Part shown: piece after piece, positions 14,192-14,198 of the stretch | How the letters are laid out: every line of letters starts with the position of its first letter | How positions within the stretch are numbered: the first letter of the stretch is position 1 | From: Methylomicrobium sp. | GTDB taxonomy: Bacteria; Pseudomonadota; Gammaproteobacteria; Methylococcales; Methylomonadaceae | Reading direction: 5' to 3' | NCBI GenBank assembly: GCA_007135635.1 | Contig: SLIO01000166.1 | Span: 1 to 14,198, forward strand | DNA: 14,198 nucleotides | Program-made: the position numbers and the translations under genes | Notes under the pieces: model-generated | Databases searched by the model: none | What the model was told of the DNA's origin: nothing | The model's input: only the letters and a program-made list of their open reading frames with translations

Positions 14192-14198
14192 ATAGATC

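Overview
The window looks like chromosomal DNA of a gammaproteobacterium. FtsH, HflK, HflC, MetG and MgtE all read as gammaproteobacterial-type proteins, and base composition is moderate. The intergenic gaps are crowded with short palindromic repeats of a kind I associate with type I methanotrophs (Methylococcales). That taxonomic guess is inference and no methane-oxidation gene is present. There are nine confident protein-coding genes, one possible short leader peptide, two good intrinsic terminators, one divergent promoter/operator region and several MITE-like or palindromic repeats. I saw no rRNA, tRNA, CRISPR array or transposase gene.

Left part (3-2740, minus strand): mgtE, a CBS-domain Mg2+ channel/transporter, is preceded by a strong intrinsic terminator. 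Just upstream of that terminator is a 15-codon ORF with a good ribosome-binding site, an arrangement that resembles a transcription attenuator. Next comes a MerR-family regulator with a cobalamin-binding domain that keeps every residue known to matter in the CarH/LitR green-light photoreceptors.

Centre (2741-8433, plus strand): a short divergent region carries a perfect 17-bp dyad lying over a consensus -35 box. It separates the CarH-like regulator from an apparent operon of a sigma-70-family factor, hflK, hflC and ftsH. The hflK/hflC genes overlap by four bases, and an 11-bp-stem terminator follows ftsH. HflKC is the membrane scaffold that controls FtsH proteolysis. The layout therefore suggests, as inference, a light/B12-responsive switch driving an alternative sigma factor together with a membrane protease complex that could feed back on it. 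This is the most interesting part of the window.

Right part (8446-14198): a small four-helix membrane protein of unknown function, a YfcH-type SDR epimerase, metG on the opposite strand and a PfkB-family sugar kinase. These look like ordinary genes, but the gaps around them hold several inverted-repeat elements. One 165-bp nested palindrome runs into the start codon of the epimerase gene. One 232-bp element with 25-bp imperfect terminal inverted repeats contains the kinase stop codon. One 65-bp element is flanked by a 4-bp direct repeat.
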